64,000 nt of DNA, from the NCBI RefSeq assembly GCF_036785885.1, contig NC_092329.1:7068001-7132000 (forward strand), in the 5' to 3' direction. The translations under genes were made by a program, and so were the position numbers. Positions 32,309-45,541 of this stretch are shown here, in pieces; position 1 is the first letter of the stretch, and each line of letters begins with the position of its first letter. The notes beneath the pieces are model-generated. The model did no database searches. It was not told the origin of the DNA and saw nothing but the letters and a program-made list of their open reading frames with translations. Origin of the DNA: Coffea arabica (Eukaryota; Streptophyta; Magnoliopsida; Gentianales; Rubiaceae).

Positions 32309-35300
32309 GAGTACATATTCTACAGTTCAAGCAAATATAGCTGTTAAGACACATGCAAGTGATTATACGGTAGTTGATGCTGGAAAAAGCTCAAAAATTT
32401 TGGTATTGACTTTTCATTGAGCACCTAACCGATACAGATGTTAGATACATGCTCGTGACAGTACGGTGGAAACAAATTTCTGGCCAATACGCTCCTGCAC
32501 TGTGATGTACTGCTGAATGCAAGGGCATCTGTCTCTAATTGATCTGAGCAGACAAATGGTGGATGGTATATACTCCCTTGGAGCAAATGAATTGATAAAT
32601 TTTGATCCTCAATTCTCTACAGCTTCGAGCATAGATTTTTGTGCTTTCGAAGAGTGTGTCCTAGTTTACTGCATTCGTGGTCATTCTTCTGTGCACAGTG
32701 CTGAAACACACTGCACTTTTTGTGGGAAAGAGCCAACTAGAAAAAAAAAAAAAAACAATTTGTTTGTGTGTGTGTGTGTGTGGGGGAGGAGGGGGTAAGA
32801 TTTAACATCTTTCTTTAATTCCACTTATATGTGATGTTGTTCACAGTTGACTGACCAAATTTCTGTATGAAAATAAAATGCCCGGATAAGAAAATAGATA
32901 CCTACTTCGACACAAATCAAGTTAACCAACTGGTTATTATGCAACAATTTGCATATCCAAGTTTGTGTCTAAAAGATCAATTAAAACCAATTTGAGCATA
33001 AGAAGACTTGATATATAAAACATTGATTCAAAATTATGCTAATAAATGACGATTATTTATAGAATCCAATATCAAACCACGCAAGCATCCTCAACCTTTG
33101 ACATCTGAAAACAATATTTTTTAGGGTCTCAAATTTCCCCACGAAAACAATATTGAGAATGCATATGTTTGTAAGTTATGCGTGCAAGGATGGGTCGCTA
33201 AACTTGATTTGATGGGAAAAATCTGCACAGGAAGTCAAAATTTATTTCAGTGAATTTGAACTCCGGCATTAATTTCTGAAACTTAGGTAAGGACATTTAA
33301 CTAAAGAGGATTTATTCTAATAGTTAAGGTTCAAAATTCCAGAATCCGGAGATTTTAGATTCAAATATTCCTTTCTCTCTTGCTTCTTAAATTTCATCTC
33401 TTGCTTCCTCTAGTAGAACACAAATTGAAAAGAGAAAAGGTAAGCATGCATAGTTTTTTGTAAGTCAAACACATTTCTTTGAGGACAGATTAATAAAAGT
33501 CTAGTTTATCAGAACCTTTAATTGGGAGCCTGATAAAAGTCTACTTTATCAGAACCATTTAGACCCTTTTTTTTTTTTTTTTTTTGTAAGTTAATTGTGA
33601 AACACCCAAGATTTTCAATCAGTAGAGGAGTCCAAACGCATTGAACCACAAAGCTTTGCGGCTACAAGTTGACGACATATCCCATCACTTTCTTCCTCCT
33701 TCAGACCACTCAACTTTGTTGGGATGATATATGAAAGCATGTTATCTTTTCCATATACAATTGATAATTCAAATAGTGTTTCGTTGCTTGTGGGATTTTT
33801 ACTGGTTAAATTTAGAACCCAGCTGATACCCTCAAAAGAAAAAGGAATTGACATATATAGATATCAAACATCGCTTCTTACTGCAAAATTTGCCAAATTG
33901 ATGATGGATATGCGAACATATTACTATCAGTACATGCATCGTTGTCTTTTCCCTCTTCACTTCCAATTTCTCTCTCAAGTCAACTACTTGGTTGTCCACA
34001 GCCATACCTACAATATATATAATGCGTAACTAAAAGATAGAAATTTAGCACTTGCTTCATATTGAAGCACCAGTTTTCCTGTTATGATCTACCTAATCTG
34101 TCATGCACGGAGCATTCATGTCTAATTGATTGACAATTGCCTGAATCCAGTATAGACTGTGTGGATTTAACCCAATTATATACGAATTGCATCATGACCT
34201 AGAAAAATTCTACAATGCAAAATGAACTTATTAGTTGGATTTCCCTTCTGAAATCTGGAGAACCGACATGGGAGATTTGTGACAGAGAAATGTGCAGTAC
34301 TGCGTTTTAAGCATCCTAAATGGACGGAACTTTCACTGAAGAAGTTCAATTCGATTATGCTCAAATCCTTTGATCTGAAGGGTTTCAATTCATTGGCAAT
34401 TTCTCATGTATCAATACAGTGAAGTCACAAACCGAAAAGAGATTGGATACAAAGTTTTTTTTTTCCCTATATTATTTTGCTTGTTTCATAATCACGTTTC
34501 GAACTATATTTCGAACTATTTTTTTATCTCATATACATGACAACAGGAAAAGTATTAGTATAGTAATTATTTCAAATAATACTTTGTCTAAACACATATA
34601 TAAAACTAGTGCAGATGAACCCCGTCTGTGTAATTATTCCGGACCTATAAGGCACAACCAAAGAAAAAGTCTATGCTTGCACCAATTTCATGGCTAATCA
34701 AAATTTTGAAAGAATCCGGTTGTGGTCAATCGTCAGCATTTAAGATGCATTGATTTCCGAATTTTCAATCGTATTCAGGACCATGCAAATAAGTTAGCAC
34801 TAAATTGCAAGGAAAGGGAAGAAAAACCGGCTCCTTGCTGTCTAGATTCTTATGGTTTCTGGACCATTAATGCTGCAGCATTAATTAGTTGGATCCGCAA
34901 CTATGCTGTTGAAGTTCATGCATGTCTTCCTTTCTCTAGCAAATTTCATCTCTCCCTCACGCAAAGAACCATTTTTTATCAGTTCAACTGGGGTGGTGTA
35001 ACGATTTTGGAAGCTGAATTTGAAGAAAGTCTCATCAGCAGAAGTCTTCCATGAAGAGAAAAGGAGGGGCAAGAATTAATACGGATAGTCAATGGTTAGG
35101 TAACGATCCTGTCACCTAATATTCACAGCCATGGGAACGAAAGTGAAATCTTTTCTTGCCCTCCTTTTTCATTTCATTTCATTTCTCTTTTATATTTTGG
35201 TCGGCAATGGAAAAGCAAAGTGAACTCTGACATGAGGCCATACATGTTGAGCCAAGGATATGAGAAAAGGAGCAAAAGGATGGCAGAAACTTTAAACTGT

Positions 35301-38300
35301 TTTACCATGCAAGAAAAATGTGTGTGTTTTTTACTCAACATGATTCACGGGTTACCACACACAAGACTTCTTCGGCTGATCTTTTGCCTTTTGAACGAGA
35401 ATTCCAGCTCTTGAGAATTTAGGACTTTCTAATGTTCACACACACACACAAACAAGATTACCAAGTAGCAAACAGATAATAAAAAATTATGCAGGATATA
35501 TAAGGTAAGAATGAACCATGAACAGCACTGTTTTAGTAATCCAATCTGGCCCTGATCAATCATAGAGCAATGAATTAGTAGTTGACAAAAAATTGAAGGC
35601 GCAATTAGACGTCTCTTGGTAAGAAGGATATACAGATATCCTTAAACATCCAAAACCTACAATAGTTGTGCAATTGCTCGAAATGAATATGGACCCTTTA
35701 AAGTTGCTTCATTAGGCTCGTTATTGAAAACCCTATTCATTCTTCTTGAAACGTCAATTGCGTTACGCATCATGCATTTTCCAAAAGATACGATCATCCG
35801 AGAATAAAAAAATTTGTGTTGGAGGAAAAGGATCCAAATCAACCGTTCAACTGTTGCAATGAACACTGTAGAACTGGCTTCTTAAAATTCAAAGATTCTA
35901 GTAGGCTTTCGATTGATTGTGACGTAAAGGATGCCATTGGGGTAATGTTTTATGGCCAAAAATCTGCTACAAAAGACTCTATCCAACTGGCAGCCATGAA
36001 AATATAAGCAAAATATACAAGAAAAGGGGGCACACCATGTGGTGCACTGCAGTGTGAGTGAAAGGTGGAAACATTGTGTAGAGAGAATAACACACCATGT
36101 GAGGTTGGTAGCAAAGTTCAGTTTTGGCAGATGGCTTATTGGCAAATAGCAAGTAATGTAGTGTTCTCTCTCTCTCTCTCTCTCAGCCAAGCCATGCATA
36201 CAGCCTGGCTTCTGAACTCAACTGGTGTAAGGATTTCTATTGCAAATGTGAGCTTGGATTATGAATGAATACATGATAGGAATCACCAAGGATCAGATGT
36301 GAACATGTTCTTAAAATCCCAATTATGCATTGACCAAATTGTCTATTATGGTGGCCTTTTAATGCTACCTATTTTTGCAACTAACCATCAATTTTGTTAT
36401 CCTTTTTCCTGCTAACTCAATGCAGTAAACTAGTTTTTTTTTTTAATTTATACATACATTTAATGTAATTTATTTGATGATGATTTTCCCTCACTAATAT
36501 CATCCCATTCGCCACATGTTTAATTGGAAAGTGATGATCAAGAATGCATTGAAGAAAATCAGACACATATTGAAAGCTTATGGCAATTCTATGTTTCCTG
36601 TTTTTAATCATAAAAACTTCACCTTCATTTAATTGATTGATAATTTGGTTCTGCAGTATGTGATTAATCAAGGATCAAGCTTTACTCTCATCCCTGGTTG
36701 GAAAATTTCGTAAACAAAAGTTAAATTGCTGTCATGGAATTTGTATTTCTCTTCCTAGCCTCAAAATATAGTTCAAATAGTTCGATGCTTACTTTCAAAA
36801 AGGGGAAAAAGCACGAAGACTTTGATGCTCGATTGCTTCTTTAGAATCCGAATAACAACAAAGAATAAAACACAGTAAATTTTTTCCCCCTCAAAAAATG
36901 AGAAATGATATTCAAGGAAAGAAGAAAAATAATAATTTGGGTCATTTTGGAAAACAATTATTTGGAGCAAAATTTGATTGAGAATCTCTATACATATTTT
37001 TCAATTAGAAAACTCATTCAAAACGTCCCTCATATTCACTAAATGAATTTTTTCATTCTTTACTATTAAAATATTAACTTTGCATCATTTACAAATTCAA
37101 TGTTATAAAATTTGATTCCAATCTAAGTTTTCGTTCACTTTTTAGTCTAAAACTTACCATGTAACCAACGTGCAATCATTTTTTATGTAGAAAAATGTCA
37201 GATCTCACTTTTTTAGTAGAAAAAATGAATATGATTCAAGTCAAATCTTACATTTTTTTAAGGGTAAAAATGAATATAAATCAGATTATTTCTTTAACTA
37301 TAATTGAGATTTAATTTTTTTTCTCCTAAAAAATTGACTATGTATTGCTCACGTGATGAATTTAGGGTAAAACACGGTAAAAAAAAAATCTAAATTGTGA
37401 CCAAATTTTATCAACTTAATTTTGTGAGAGACATAAATTTACCATTTTAAAAGTGAAGGATGAAAAACTTCATTTGACGAAATATAAGAGATATTTTGAG
37501 CGATTTTTCCTTTTCAATTACTCTTTTTTTTAATCTTTTTAACCATTTTTAATCTCACATAATCACTCGTTAAAGCATTACAGTGAAACAAAAGTACCAA
37601 ACAACGGTTGAATCCAAAAGGACAAATGACTCGTTTCGCATCAGATAAAAGGAGACACATAGCTGGTTAGCAACAACCACACTTTACTATTGTTCAGAGC
37701 CTTTAGACGTCTGAAAAGCATATCAAAATGTCTCACCCTTTTCCTCTGTTCTATTGGGATTGATTGGCTAATCACGGACACCAATTTCTTCACTTAATTT
37801 ATAGCCCCTCTTGGCCTATGTCCATACCTTAGAAAATTGCTCTCAGTCCAGAAGCCTTCTAAGAATACTCAGGAAGATGCATCAATTTATATCATGTACA
37901 TGTGAACTATGAAGTTGACAATTCTGAGTTAGTCCTGCATTCTGAGTGCATTCCTTGGAGAACCATAAGGAAGAAGCGTGGTTTTATTCGTACTCTTTAT
38001 TGAAGATTATCACTGACAGCAGCTATGAACAGATTCAATTACTTTGATTCTTCAGGTAATTTCGCATTATGAATTCTATCAGTTACTGCAAAGTTTTCTG
38101 CTCTCCAACGGTGTTCCGCTTATGTTCCTCAATAATTTGGACTCCCAGCTTAGGAAGATCTTAAAAGAATAATCAGAAAGGAAACAGAAAACTAGAATTA
38201 CAACGTTTTAATTTGCATGCTACTCACAGAATTATGGAAGCTAGAGTATTATTGTGCTTCAGCAGAAATTGGTAACTTTGTTTTCTTCTATAGTTTCTTG

Positions 38301-38353
38301 GCATGTTTTTCTGACCATCCACTGAGGAATCTTATTGACTGGATCATGCTTTG
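32309..38353. other. Spacer between QTRT1 and the HD-Zip gene
   Basis: About 6 kb without a gene I can support. It holds an A-tract (32742-32755) and a GT repeat (32764-32782), a direct repeat of about 30 bp (TAAAAGTCTAGTTTATCAGA-like at 33493 and 33534) ending in a T-tract at 33567-33586, a TC microsatellite at 36164-36184, and the HD-Zip leader near the right end. A minus-strand open frame at 33615-33854 and another at 34176-34388 resemble no family I know. Confidence 0.55.
38024..38331 (+). promoter_or_regulatory. Probable 5' leader intron and upstream ORF of the HD-Zip gene
   Basis: The sequence around 38045-38056 (GATTCTTCAG then GTAATT) is a good donor and TCTATAG at 38287-38293 a good acceptor. 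Removing this intron would leave an upstream ATG at 38024 opening a frame of about 20 codons that ends at a TGA before the main start. Upstream ORFs regulate some HD-Zip I mRNAs such as AtHB1; whether that applies here is inference. Confidence 0.35.
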
Positions 38354-39429
38354 ATGAAAGTAGAGAACAATACAAGGGAAAATGTGGGCTACAGCAATGA
38401 GTTCCAGGCAATGCTAGATGGTTTAGATGATGAAGACAGCATAGAAGAATACAACTGCAGCAATGGGAAGAAAAAGAGATTAAGAATTGATCAAGTCCAA
38501 GCACTCGAGAGGATTTTTGAGGTTGATAACAAGCTTGACCCCGAGCGAAAAATAAAATTAGCCCAAGAATTAGGCCTCCAACCACGACAAGTTGCAATCT
38601 GGTTCCAAAACCGCCGCGCCCGATGGAAGACTAAGCAACTGGAGAGGGATTATCACCTTCTTAAGGCCAATTATGAAGCCCTTCAACTCAATTATAGTAA
38701 AGTTGAACAAGAGAAAGAAGGTTTAGTTGCCGAGGTATGTTCTGTACATTTAACATCTTTTTGTTAATCTTTTAGCAGAGGAGGGTGGGAAGGAAGGAAC
38801 AGGAAGTAGATAAGGATGATGAGCAGAGAACAAAAGCCCTTTGAGTTTTAACTACTGGGCTATATTCGATTCTTGTTGGTATCACTATTTACTGTCTTGT
38901 GTTTATCTTGCAGTTAAGGGGCCTAAGGGAAAAATTGGGAGAGGATAATACAGAAACCAATCATTCAATTGAAAAGGTGGCAACTTTGCAGAGTTCCCCA
39001 AAAATGGCCTCAGAAAAGTGTAATGATTCTAGTGAATTTGGGCCAACACATGCAAATCATGAAGTCTACACAAACTTGCACTTGTCATCTGAGACTAAAA
39101 GGATTCTTGATTTGAAAGATGGCTTATCAGACAGTGACTCAAGTGGAGTCTTGAATGAAGATAGCAACAATCTGAATGTGCAGCCACTGGTATCAAAATT
39201 AAGTTCATGCAACCCTACATTCAATGGATTGGATCAGTATGCTTTCTCTCTATCTGCCCCAGTTTACCATCCTCATTTGTTGGATTCAAGGGTGAAGGAT
39301 TACCAGCAGCAATTTATGAAAATGCAAGACCAAAATCATTCAAGTTATGCAGATGACTCGTGCAACATCTTTTCAGTTGATCAAGCACCACCCCTTTATT
39401 GGTACTTCTCTGATCCAAGAAACCAATGA
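38354..39429 (+). CDS. Class I HD-Zip transcription factor, complete
   Basis: A nuclear DNA-binding protein; HD-Zip I dimers bind CAATNATTG-type sites and act in stress, light and organ development. Two coding exons, 38354-38734 and 38914-39429, join in phase to 298 residues. The homeodomain covers about residues 38-94, starting at [14 protein letters not shown], with recognition helix [11 protein letters not shown] (W83, N86). The leucine zipper follows directly, with heptad positions L96, L103, L110, V117, L124 and L131. The intron falls inside the zipper, a common position in class I genes. An in-frame TGA at 38336-38338 makes ATG 38354 the start. The C-terminal half is Ser/Asp/Asn-rich and ends in an aromatic motif, [10 protein letters not shown], typical of class I activation tails. 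It lacks the class II CPSCE motif and the START domain of classes III and IV. The subgroup was not assigned. Confidence 0.94.
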
Positions 39430-41976
39430 TCTTGATTACCATCCACCTAAAAGTTTGAAGTATTAAGAAGCCAAGGAAAGAATTTTGTAGTGTAAAAGCT
39501 TACTTGTCTTTTGCATCATCAATGTAATAGTATATATACTGTATTCTACACGAAAGAATTTTATTTCTGAACAATTCTTGAGGAAATTTATGGTATAAAT
39601 TTGGCGGAAATGTCAAGTATCTCCTACTAATTAACTATCATGTCGGATATTAACTCGTAGTATTTTCGTACAAGCAAGAGCGTCAGTGTTTAGCAGTGAC
39701 ACTGAATTCATGTCCTTGAACAATCATTGATTACCAATTGATCATTCTACGTGAAACCATGCACCTGTAGTATGTGAGTTTGACATCAACCTTGTAATGC
39801 ACATTGATAAAGAAAAAGGCAAGACGAGGTAGCATAGCATCAAATCATCAACACAGGAGCTAGAGCAGTTTTACCTGTAAACCTCAAAAGATTCATGAAG
39901 GAAGAGAGTTCGAGTCCCACCTACCCCTCCATCCAGCTCCCCTTTCACCATGATGTTAACTTCAGGAAGTTTTGCGCTATGGTATATCTGCCAGGGCAAG
40001 GGGAACATCGATTTGGAGCAGGCGACGATCGAGTTTTGGGTACAGTAGTTGTACTTTTTATAAGAAAATGATAATACATTCATATTGCTTTGTTATGCAT
40101 GTGAATTTTGTTTGTGTATATGATTACGATACGAGTACAATCGTGTATAGTATACACCAAATGATGAAAGGAATATTACAAAATATACCAAATGCCAACC
40201 GTGCCCCAATCCCGGGGAACATGTACGATTAGTATCAAGGGCCAGTCTTGGCTGCAGGTCTGTATTCAAGACTCGTGGGACTTACGCTTGCCAACTCTAA
40301 GGCAAGTCATGCCCTAAAAGAAAATGAAAAAAGAGAAGAAAAGAAGAAAAAGGAACAAAAAATCAATTAGCATTGATCAGAACTTGATAAACGCGAAAGA
40401 ATAGTTACCATGAGCTCTATTATTATTTGCCTAATTACCAAAATGAGAATGGCTCTAGTCTTTCTGCTTGCATTTATTTTTTTTCCTACCAGATGATGAT
40501 ACTGAAAACCAAAAAAGAGCCAGGGGACCCAAAGCCAAAGGGCCAAGGCCACTTTTTGTCCGTTCCAATTTCAATGGGAAAGGAAAGAAATGGTGGTGTC
40601 ATGGCCACACTTGTTTGTTGCTTCATCCGGGTAGCTATCAACCTATCACTTTAATTAGATTACCATCCAAGAATGCCATCAAATTCAATGTTCTGCTTTT
40701 CAGATAACTCTAAATCCAGCGACAAAAGAGGCCCATGTATAAAGATTTGAGATTCCCTCTGTTTTAAACCTGCAAACCTGAGGCACCTGCGTCAAAACAA
40801 AGAAATGAATGGACCTTGCCTTGCAAGTACCATATACTCACCAGTATTATAGTGAAGTTCTATTATACTCCCGTGTCTAAACTGCCTTTTGGCCCCTCAT
40901 GAAACCTGTGATCTTTGCGACAAAAATTCGAGTTCAATGAAGGGACTGAGGAGTTTGTTGCATTCGGGTGTGATAAAAATTCGAGTTCATATGGTCCAGA
41001 AGAGCTGGCAACTTGGATCAGTTCAGTGGTGTGAGATAAATAGGGTAGGCTTAAAGTTTTGAAAATGGACAAAATAAAATAAAGCTCTTGAATCATACTC
41101 CATTGACAACGAGGAAAGCAGAAGGAAAAGAGCTTGAAAATTGCAGAAAAGGAAAGTGGACAAGTAGTGAATCATCAAGAATACAAGGTCTGCTAACATT
41201 GCAGTGACAAATGACAATGCATGCAAGAAACATGGTCCTCATCAAAGATCAAACACATCTACTACTACACAAAGTTTCGAGTGTTTTTTGCTCTAAATAT
41301 TTGATCGATCTATAGATATTCTCTTTCTTGTTTCATGAACTTCAGTTTATTAGTGGGCTTCTATCTATAGAATTCTCATTCTTGAAAACGAAGATCGGAG
41401 ATACACACTGATATATGACAATCAAGGTTATTTGATCAAAGCAAGAACATTGCACTTCCCGATTTAAAAATAGCATAAGCTTTATTTTTCTTCATATAAC
41501 ATGTTGGATTGTTAATTAGCTGCTTAGTGCTTTTGGAACAAAACAAAATTATTTAGATATTATCAATCGTGGTACTGATAACAATCCATTGATTCATATT
41601 CTTTCGAAAAATTTTATAGAAGGGATGTATAATGTCAAGAACGGAAAGTGGTGCATTGACCTATGGCCAACGCCTAGCGCGCTATTAGGTTTCATCATTG
41701 GGTCATATTCTGAAACAGGCCCTTCAGGACAGCCTAGAACTCTAGGGTGGGCTGATTTTGCATAAAGCAGAACAAAGCTTGAAGTTTGTTCTTAAACTTG
41801 TATTTGGGGTAAAGCAAACCATAATATCCTTGCTGTGGATTATACTCTATTCTTTTTCCAAGCCCATAAAACTTTCGTTTAGTTTGGAAAAATGTATTGA
41901 AAACACGAGACTATCTCCCATTGAGAGTTTGAAACTTAGGTGGAAAGGGATTATCTCCTATTGAAAAACCTTCGAT

Positions 41977-42829
41977 TGCGTTTGGTTGCAAGGAAAGTAG
42001 AGGAAAAGTGAGGGAAAATAGAGAATTCTTGATTTTTTTTTTTTGGGTGGTTTGTTTGACAAGAAAGTAGTGGGACCCACAAGAAAAAAATTTCCCCTGT
42101 CAAATTTCCAGCAAAATTCATCCTGCAAAAATCATGGGAAAACAAGTGATGGGAAAATCTCAACAGATAAATTTTTTTAACCATGGTATCTATTTAAACC
42201 GACATATATCCTATCATATCTCATTTTTTGTCATTCATATGTCAGAGGTAGAACTAATCCTAAAATCTCTCCTCAAATCTTTTTATCTATTTCAATCATC
42301 TATATATGCAACCATTAGACCATAGCAGAACACCATTTAGATTAAAATCTTCCTTTTTTTCCTCTTTCCAAAAAAAATATCATTCTTTTTATTCTTTTCA
42401 TCTTCATATCTTCTTCTCTTCATGGTATGACTTTGAATAAATTACTTAGATTTAATAGTATAAAAGTATATGCATTCAACTTTATTGTCATGTTAGTTTT
42501 TATTTATTTTTTTGAAATAATTATGCAATTAAATATGTTATTACTTATTTTATGCTTCTTTTAGGTAATATTTTAGCAAATGAATGTATTTTTATATTTC
42601 AATGCGTACTAGTACTTCGATAATATCTATCCAAGAAGTTTAAATAATTTTCCTGTAATATTCCTATCAACCAAATACAACAATTTAAATTTTCCTACAC
42701 TATTTTCTTGTCTATCAAACACATACAGGAAATTTAGTTTCCTTTTCCTTTACATCACTTCACCTCACTTTTTTCACTTTTCCCGTTACGCACTTTCTTG
42801 CACAATTTTCTTGTCAAACAAATGGAGCC
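41977..42829. mobile_element. Possible MITE or foldback element with GTTTGGTTGCAAGGAAAG-type ends
   Basis: The left end reads GCGTTTGGTTGCAAGGAAAG. The right end reverse-complements to GGCTCCATTTGTTTGACAAG followed by CAAGAAAGTG. Both sides then carry AAAAGTGAGG-like pieces in inverted orientation. The interior is A+T-rich without coding capacity. Similarity of the ends is only moderate and no target duplication was identified. Confidence 0.4.
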
Positions 42830-43565
42830 ATGTTCTTGTCAAAAGAAAAAAAGAGGGGGGGGGGGGTGGGGAGGTAGAAGAAGAAGAAGAATGTTCAGGA
42901 TGAGATTTAATGACTAATATGTTCATAGTCTTACTTTGAACTTAAAATACAGCATGTTAAGTAATTTCCCAGTAATTATTATGGCTTTTCAAATAACTCA
43001 AGAGAAATTTTGGGAGTGTGACAAAAAGAGTTAAATAAGGGGAATTCTTGTTGCCCCTCTTTTTAATGTTTCTCTCTCTGGAAATAAATGTACTACAACG
43101 GTGCAAAATTATCTCATAAGGTTAAATGGAAATGACATTTATTTACTGAAGTACAAATTGTGGCAAAATATATGACAAAAAGTTCCTACTGTATAAAGTT
43201 AAAAGATGAACTGAACTGTGGCAAAATATATAAAGTCCCTCTTAACCATGAAAACTTACAAAAAAAGAATGATCAATAATCCGACAACAATTTTCCAACT
43301 CAACTGAAAATATATAAAATAAGAAAGTGGTCACACTTTCTTATTTTTTCTCAACTCTCACTAATTTCTCATTAAAAAAAATCCCGCAAAATCTTCCCTT
43401 GTATTGTTAAACAAATATCACACTAGGAAGAAATAGAACGGGATCTCATTATATAGCTTTGACAATTGCAACATACACAGATGTTCTTGAAATTATGTTT
43501 AGAGCTTCAAAATGCAACTTTTTGTTTTATATTCAATTTTTCTGATCTTCCTTATTTCACATATG

Positions 43566-43777
43566 CCTCTTTTTTTTTTTTTTGTCTGACACGATAGACC
43601 TACACTACTCTATACTAAGGGGAGGAGGATCTGAAGAGACTCAAGAACATTTTGGAAGGAACTGAACCACCACCGGCCCAAATGGGTGTGCAGAAAACCT
43701 GGATTTCTAAAATGTAGGCAAGGAGATTTGATCCCTTGATCTTCATCCAAATAGAGCTTTTAAAACTCTTTTGGTGG
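43566..43777 (-). mobile_element. SINE-like retroposon with 16-bp target duplication
   Basis: A 212-bp insert flanked by CCTTATTTCACATATG (43550-43565) and CCTTATTTCACATTTG (43778-43793), with one mismatch. In minus orientation it reads from GGCCACCAAAAGAG through a pol III B-box-like GGATCAAATCTCC to a 3' poly(A), seen here as a T-run from 43570. Size, tail and duplication fit a plant SINE. The family is not identified. Confidence 0.72.
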
Positions 43778-44490
43778 CCTTATTTCACATTTGTCACTAA
43801 TGAAGATTTAATCAAATTATGATATTTTATATTAAGAAAAACAGTTTGTCTAACGGATGCTATCCGTTAAGATATATTTTGGGTACTATATTTTTTGAAA
43901 TATAAGATTAATTAGGAAAAGTAAATAAATAAAAGGGAAGATAAGTAAGATTAAATAGAAAAACTATATAAATGCAAAAGAAAATAATCATTGTTAGTAT
44001 GTATATATATATATATATATAATAGGTTAAATGAATATTAGGTGTATTAACGAGCACTTGTTAGAAAAATCTAAGAAAAAATGGTGGAATAGAAACAGGA
44101 GTCGTGGGAGCTTGGTCTTTGTTAAGTTCTTATTCAGCTAATCGTCTAGATTAAGTTGTACATGCGTGGCGGAATAGTCGTGTACATTTCCACGCCGCCC
44201 CATACAGAAAAAGTGAAAAACAAATCCGTGCGTAGCACCCAAAACTTTCTACTTTCCTCGCTCAATGAGGAAATCCGAAATCATCTCAGCCACCGACTCA
44301 ACTTGTGCGACGGCCCCACTCCCAACTTCTTTTCCCCATCCAACCGTGCATTCAGTCCTCCGCCGACTTTTCAAACCTACACGACCCGTCAAAAGAAGCT
44401 GTGTTGTGAAACACCAGCGAACCTCCCATGAAATCTCAAGGAAATAACACCATGCAAAAATCAGCGAGAAGGAGAATACCAAAGACCATC

Positions 44491-44500
44491 TATAAATATA
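44491..44500 (+). promoter_or_regulatory. TATA box that decides the start of the next gene
   Basis: TATAAATATA predicts transcription starting at about 44520-44530. That is downstream of the in-frame ATG at 44516, so the usable start should be the ATG at 44549. Confidence 0.6.
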
Positions 44501-44548
44501 CATGACCTATCTTCTATGACCAACCAAAAAAAATCCCACATTTTTGCC

Positions 44549-45061
44549 ATGGAATTCAGGAGGCCAAGGCATCAACAAATTGCTAGATCAACGAGGCCAA
44601 ATGGGATGTGCAAAAAGCATCCAAAACATCAACAATCACCAGGTGTTTGCTCAATTTGTTTGACTGAAAAGCTCTCGCAATTATCCTCAAGTTCATCACG
44701 TAGTAACACTACTGCTACCACGGTTGGTTCTTCTTGTTCCTCTTCTTCCTTGTCATCCTTGTCGTCGTCTCATTATTCCGCTAGCGCTTCTTCTTGTTCT
44801 TCCCCCGTGCATAGCCATCATTATCGAATGACCTCGGATGGAAGAGGGCTGTCCTCCTTCAGTTTGTTTAGAAGTGGTAGAAATGTGCTCACCAAGAGTA
44901 GATCAGTGGCTTTTATCACAAGAAGGAGAGATGCAGGCGAGGTTATTGCTATGGATCATGGCAAGAAAAAGAGTGGCTTTTGGTCGAAATTGCTACGGCC
45001 AAGAAGCAAGAGGATTGATGAGGGTTTGGTTCATTCAAGGACCGTGACGAGAGTTCATTGA
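44549..45061 (+). CDS. Small plant-specific protein with Cys/His N-terminal motif, unknown function
   Basis: A single exon of 170 residues starting MEFRRPRHQQ. An alternative ATG 11 codons upstream (44516) is disfavoured because a TATA box at 44491 places the transcript start after it. Near the N-terminus lies CKKHPKHQQSPGVCSICLTE, a C-X2-H-P ... GVCSxCLxxxLSQL signature shared by a family of uncharacterised plant proteins; it may bind metal, which is inferred. A long Ser-rich stretch follows (about residues 46-90), then a basic C-terminal part with FITRRRDAG, GFWSKLLRPRSKR and a Thr/Val tail. There is no signal peptide or membrane segment. The basic tail could target the nucleus or membrane surface. 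Function unknown. Confidence 0.8.
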   Translation: MEFRRPRHQQIARSTRPNGMCKKHPKHQQSPGVCSICLTEKLSQLSSSSSRSNTTATTVGSSCSSSSLSSLSSSHYSASASSCSSPVHSHHYRMTSDGRGLSSFSLFRSGRNVLTKSRSVAFITRRRDAGEVIAMDHGKKKSGFWSKLLRPRSKRIDEGLVHSRTVTRVH

Positions 45062-45512
45062 TGGACATACCATATTCCTTGATTCTTTATACCATTTTTA
45101 AAAAAAAATCTTTTGCCGATTTTGAATGTATAGTGTTCAAACTTGGATTTCACAATTTAGGTATTTTTTTTCCTTTCTTTTCACAACAGGAGATAGAGTA
45201 AATACATAGATCAGAATTAAAGGAAGACAATAAATTGTTCTTCTTTTCACATCCATGTTGTGATTCATTATATATGGAATTAATGAAAGAAATTAGAGTA
45301 GATCTGTATTGCCATACGTACGTACATCTGGAGCTATTCATTAATCGTCTTTTATCCGTTAATCACATCCATCCATTATTTTCAGCATGAGCTGCCTGCT
45401 TCACCATTGGTATATGACCCTCCCTGTGTTTCCTTGGTCTTTATTATGGTGAAACCATTTCTTTCAAATTATCTTGCGAATGAAATTTCAATTGATGGAA
45501 GAGTTCCAATAG

Positions 45513-45541
45513 TTTTTTTTTTTTTTTTTTTTTTTTATCAA
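45513..45541 (-). mobile_element. Oligo(T) micro-insertion with 16-bp target duplication
   Basis: Twenty-four T followed by ATCAA lies between GGAAGAGTTCCAATAG (45497-45512) and GGAAGAGTTCTAATAG (45542-45557). It fits a severely truncated, minus-oriented retroposon of which only the poly(A) tail was inserted. Confidence 0.75.

Larger units (their letters stand above)
39430..44548. other. Spacer between the HD-Zip gene and the small Cys-motif gene
   Basis: It contains a B-box-like GAGTTCGAGTCCC at 39907-39919 (possible old SINE), a probable foldback or MITE at 41977-42829, a G-run with a GAA repeat near 42855-42889, a SINE-like insertion at 43566-43777 and an AT microsatellite at 44001-44021. 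I see no coding gene. Confidence 0.55.

Noticed and set aside
34722..35054. 110-residue plus-strand ORF
   Set aside because: No family resemblance, no splice or promoter support, overlapped by an antisense frame.
38259..38597. Long minus-strand ORF across the homeobox exon
   Set aside because: Antisense shadow of the conserved homeodomain codons.
39879..40060. Possible tRNA gene because of GAGTTCGAGTCCC
   Set aside because: No cloverleaf can be drawn around the B-box-like motif; at most an old SINE remnant.
44156..44431. 91-residue plus-strand ORF before the small Cys-motif gene
   Set aside because: It lies upstream of that gene's TATA box, has no recognisable motif, and overlaps equally long frames on the other strand.
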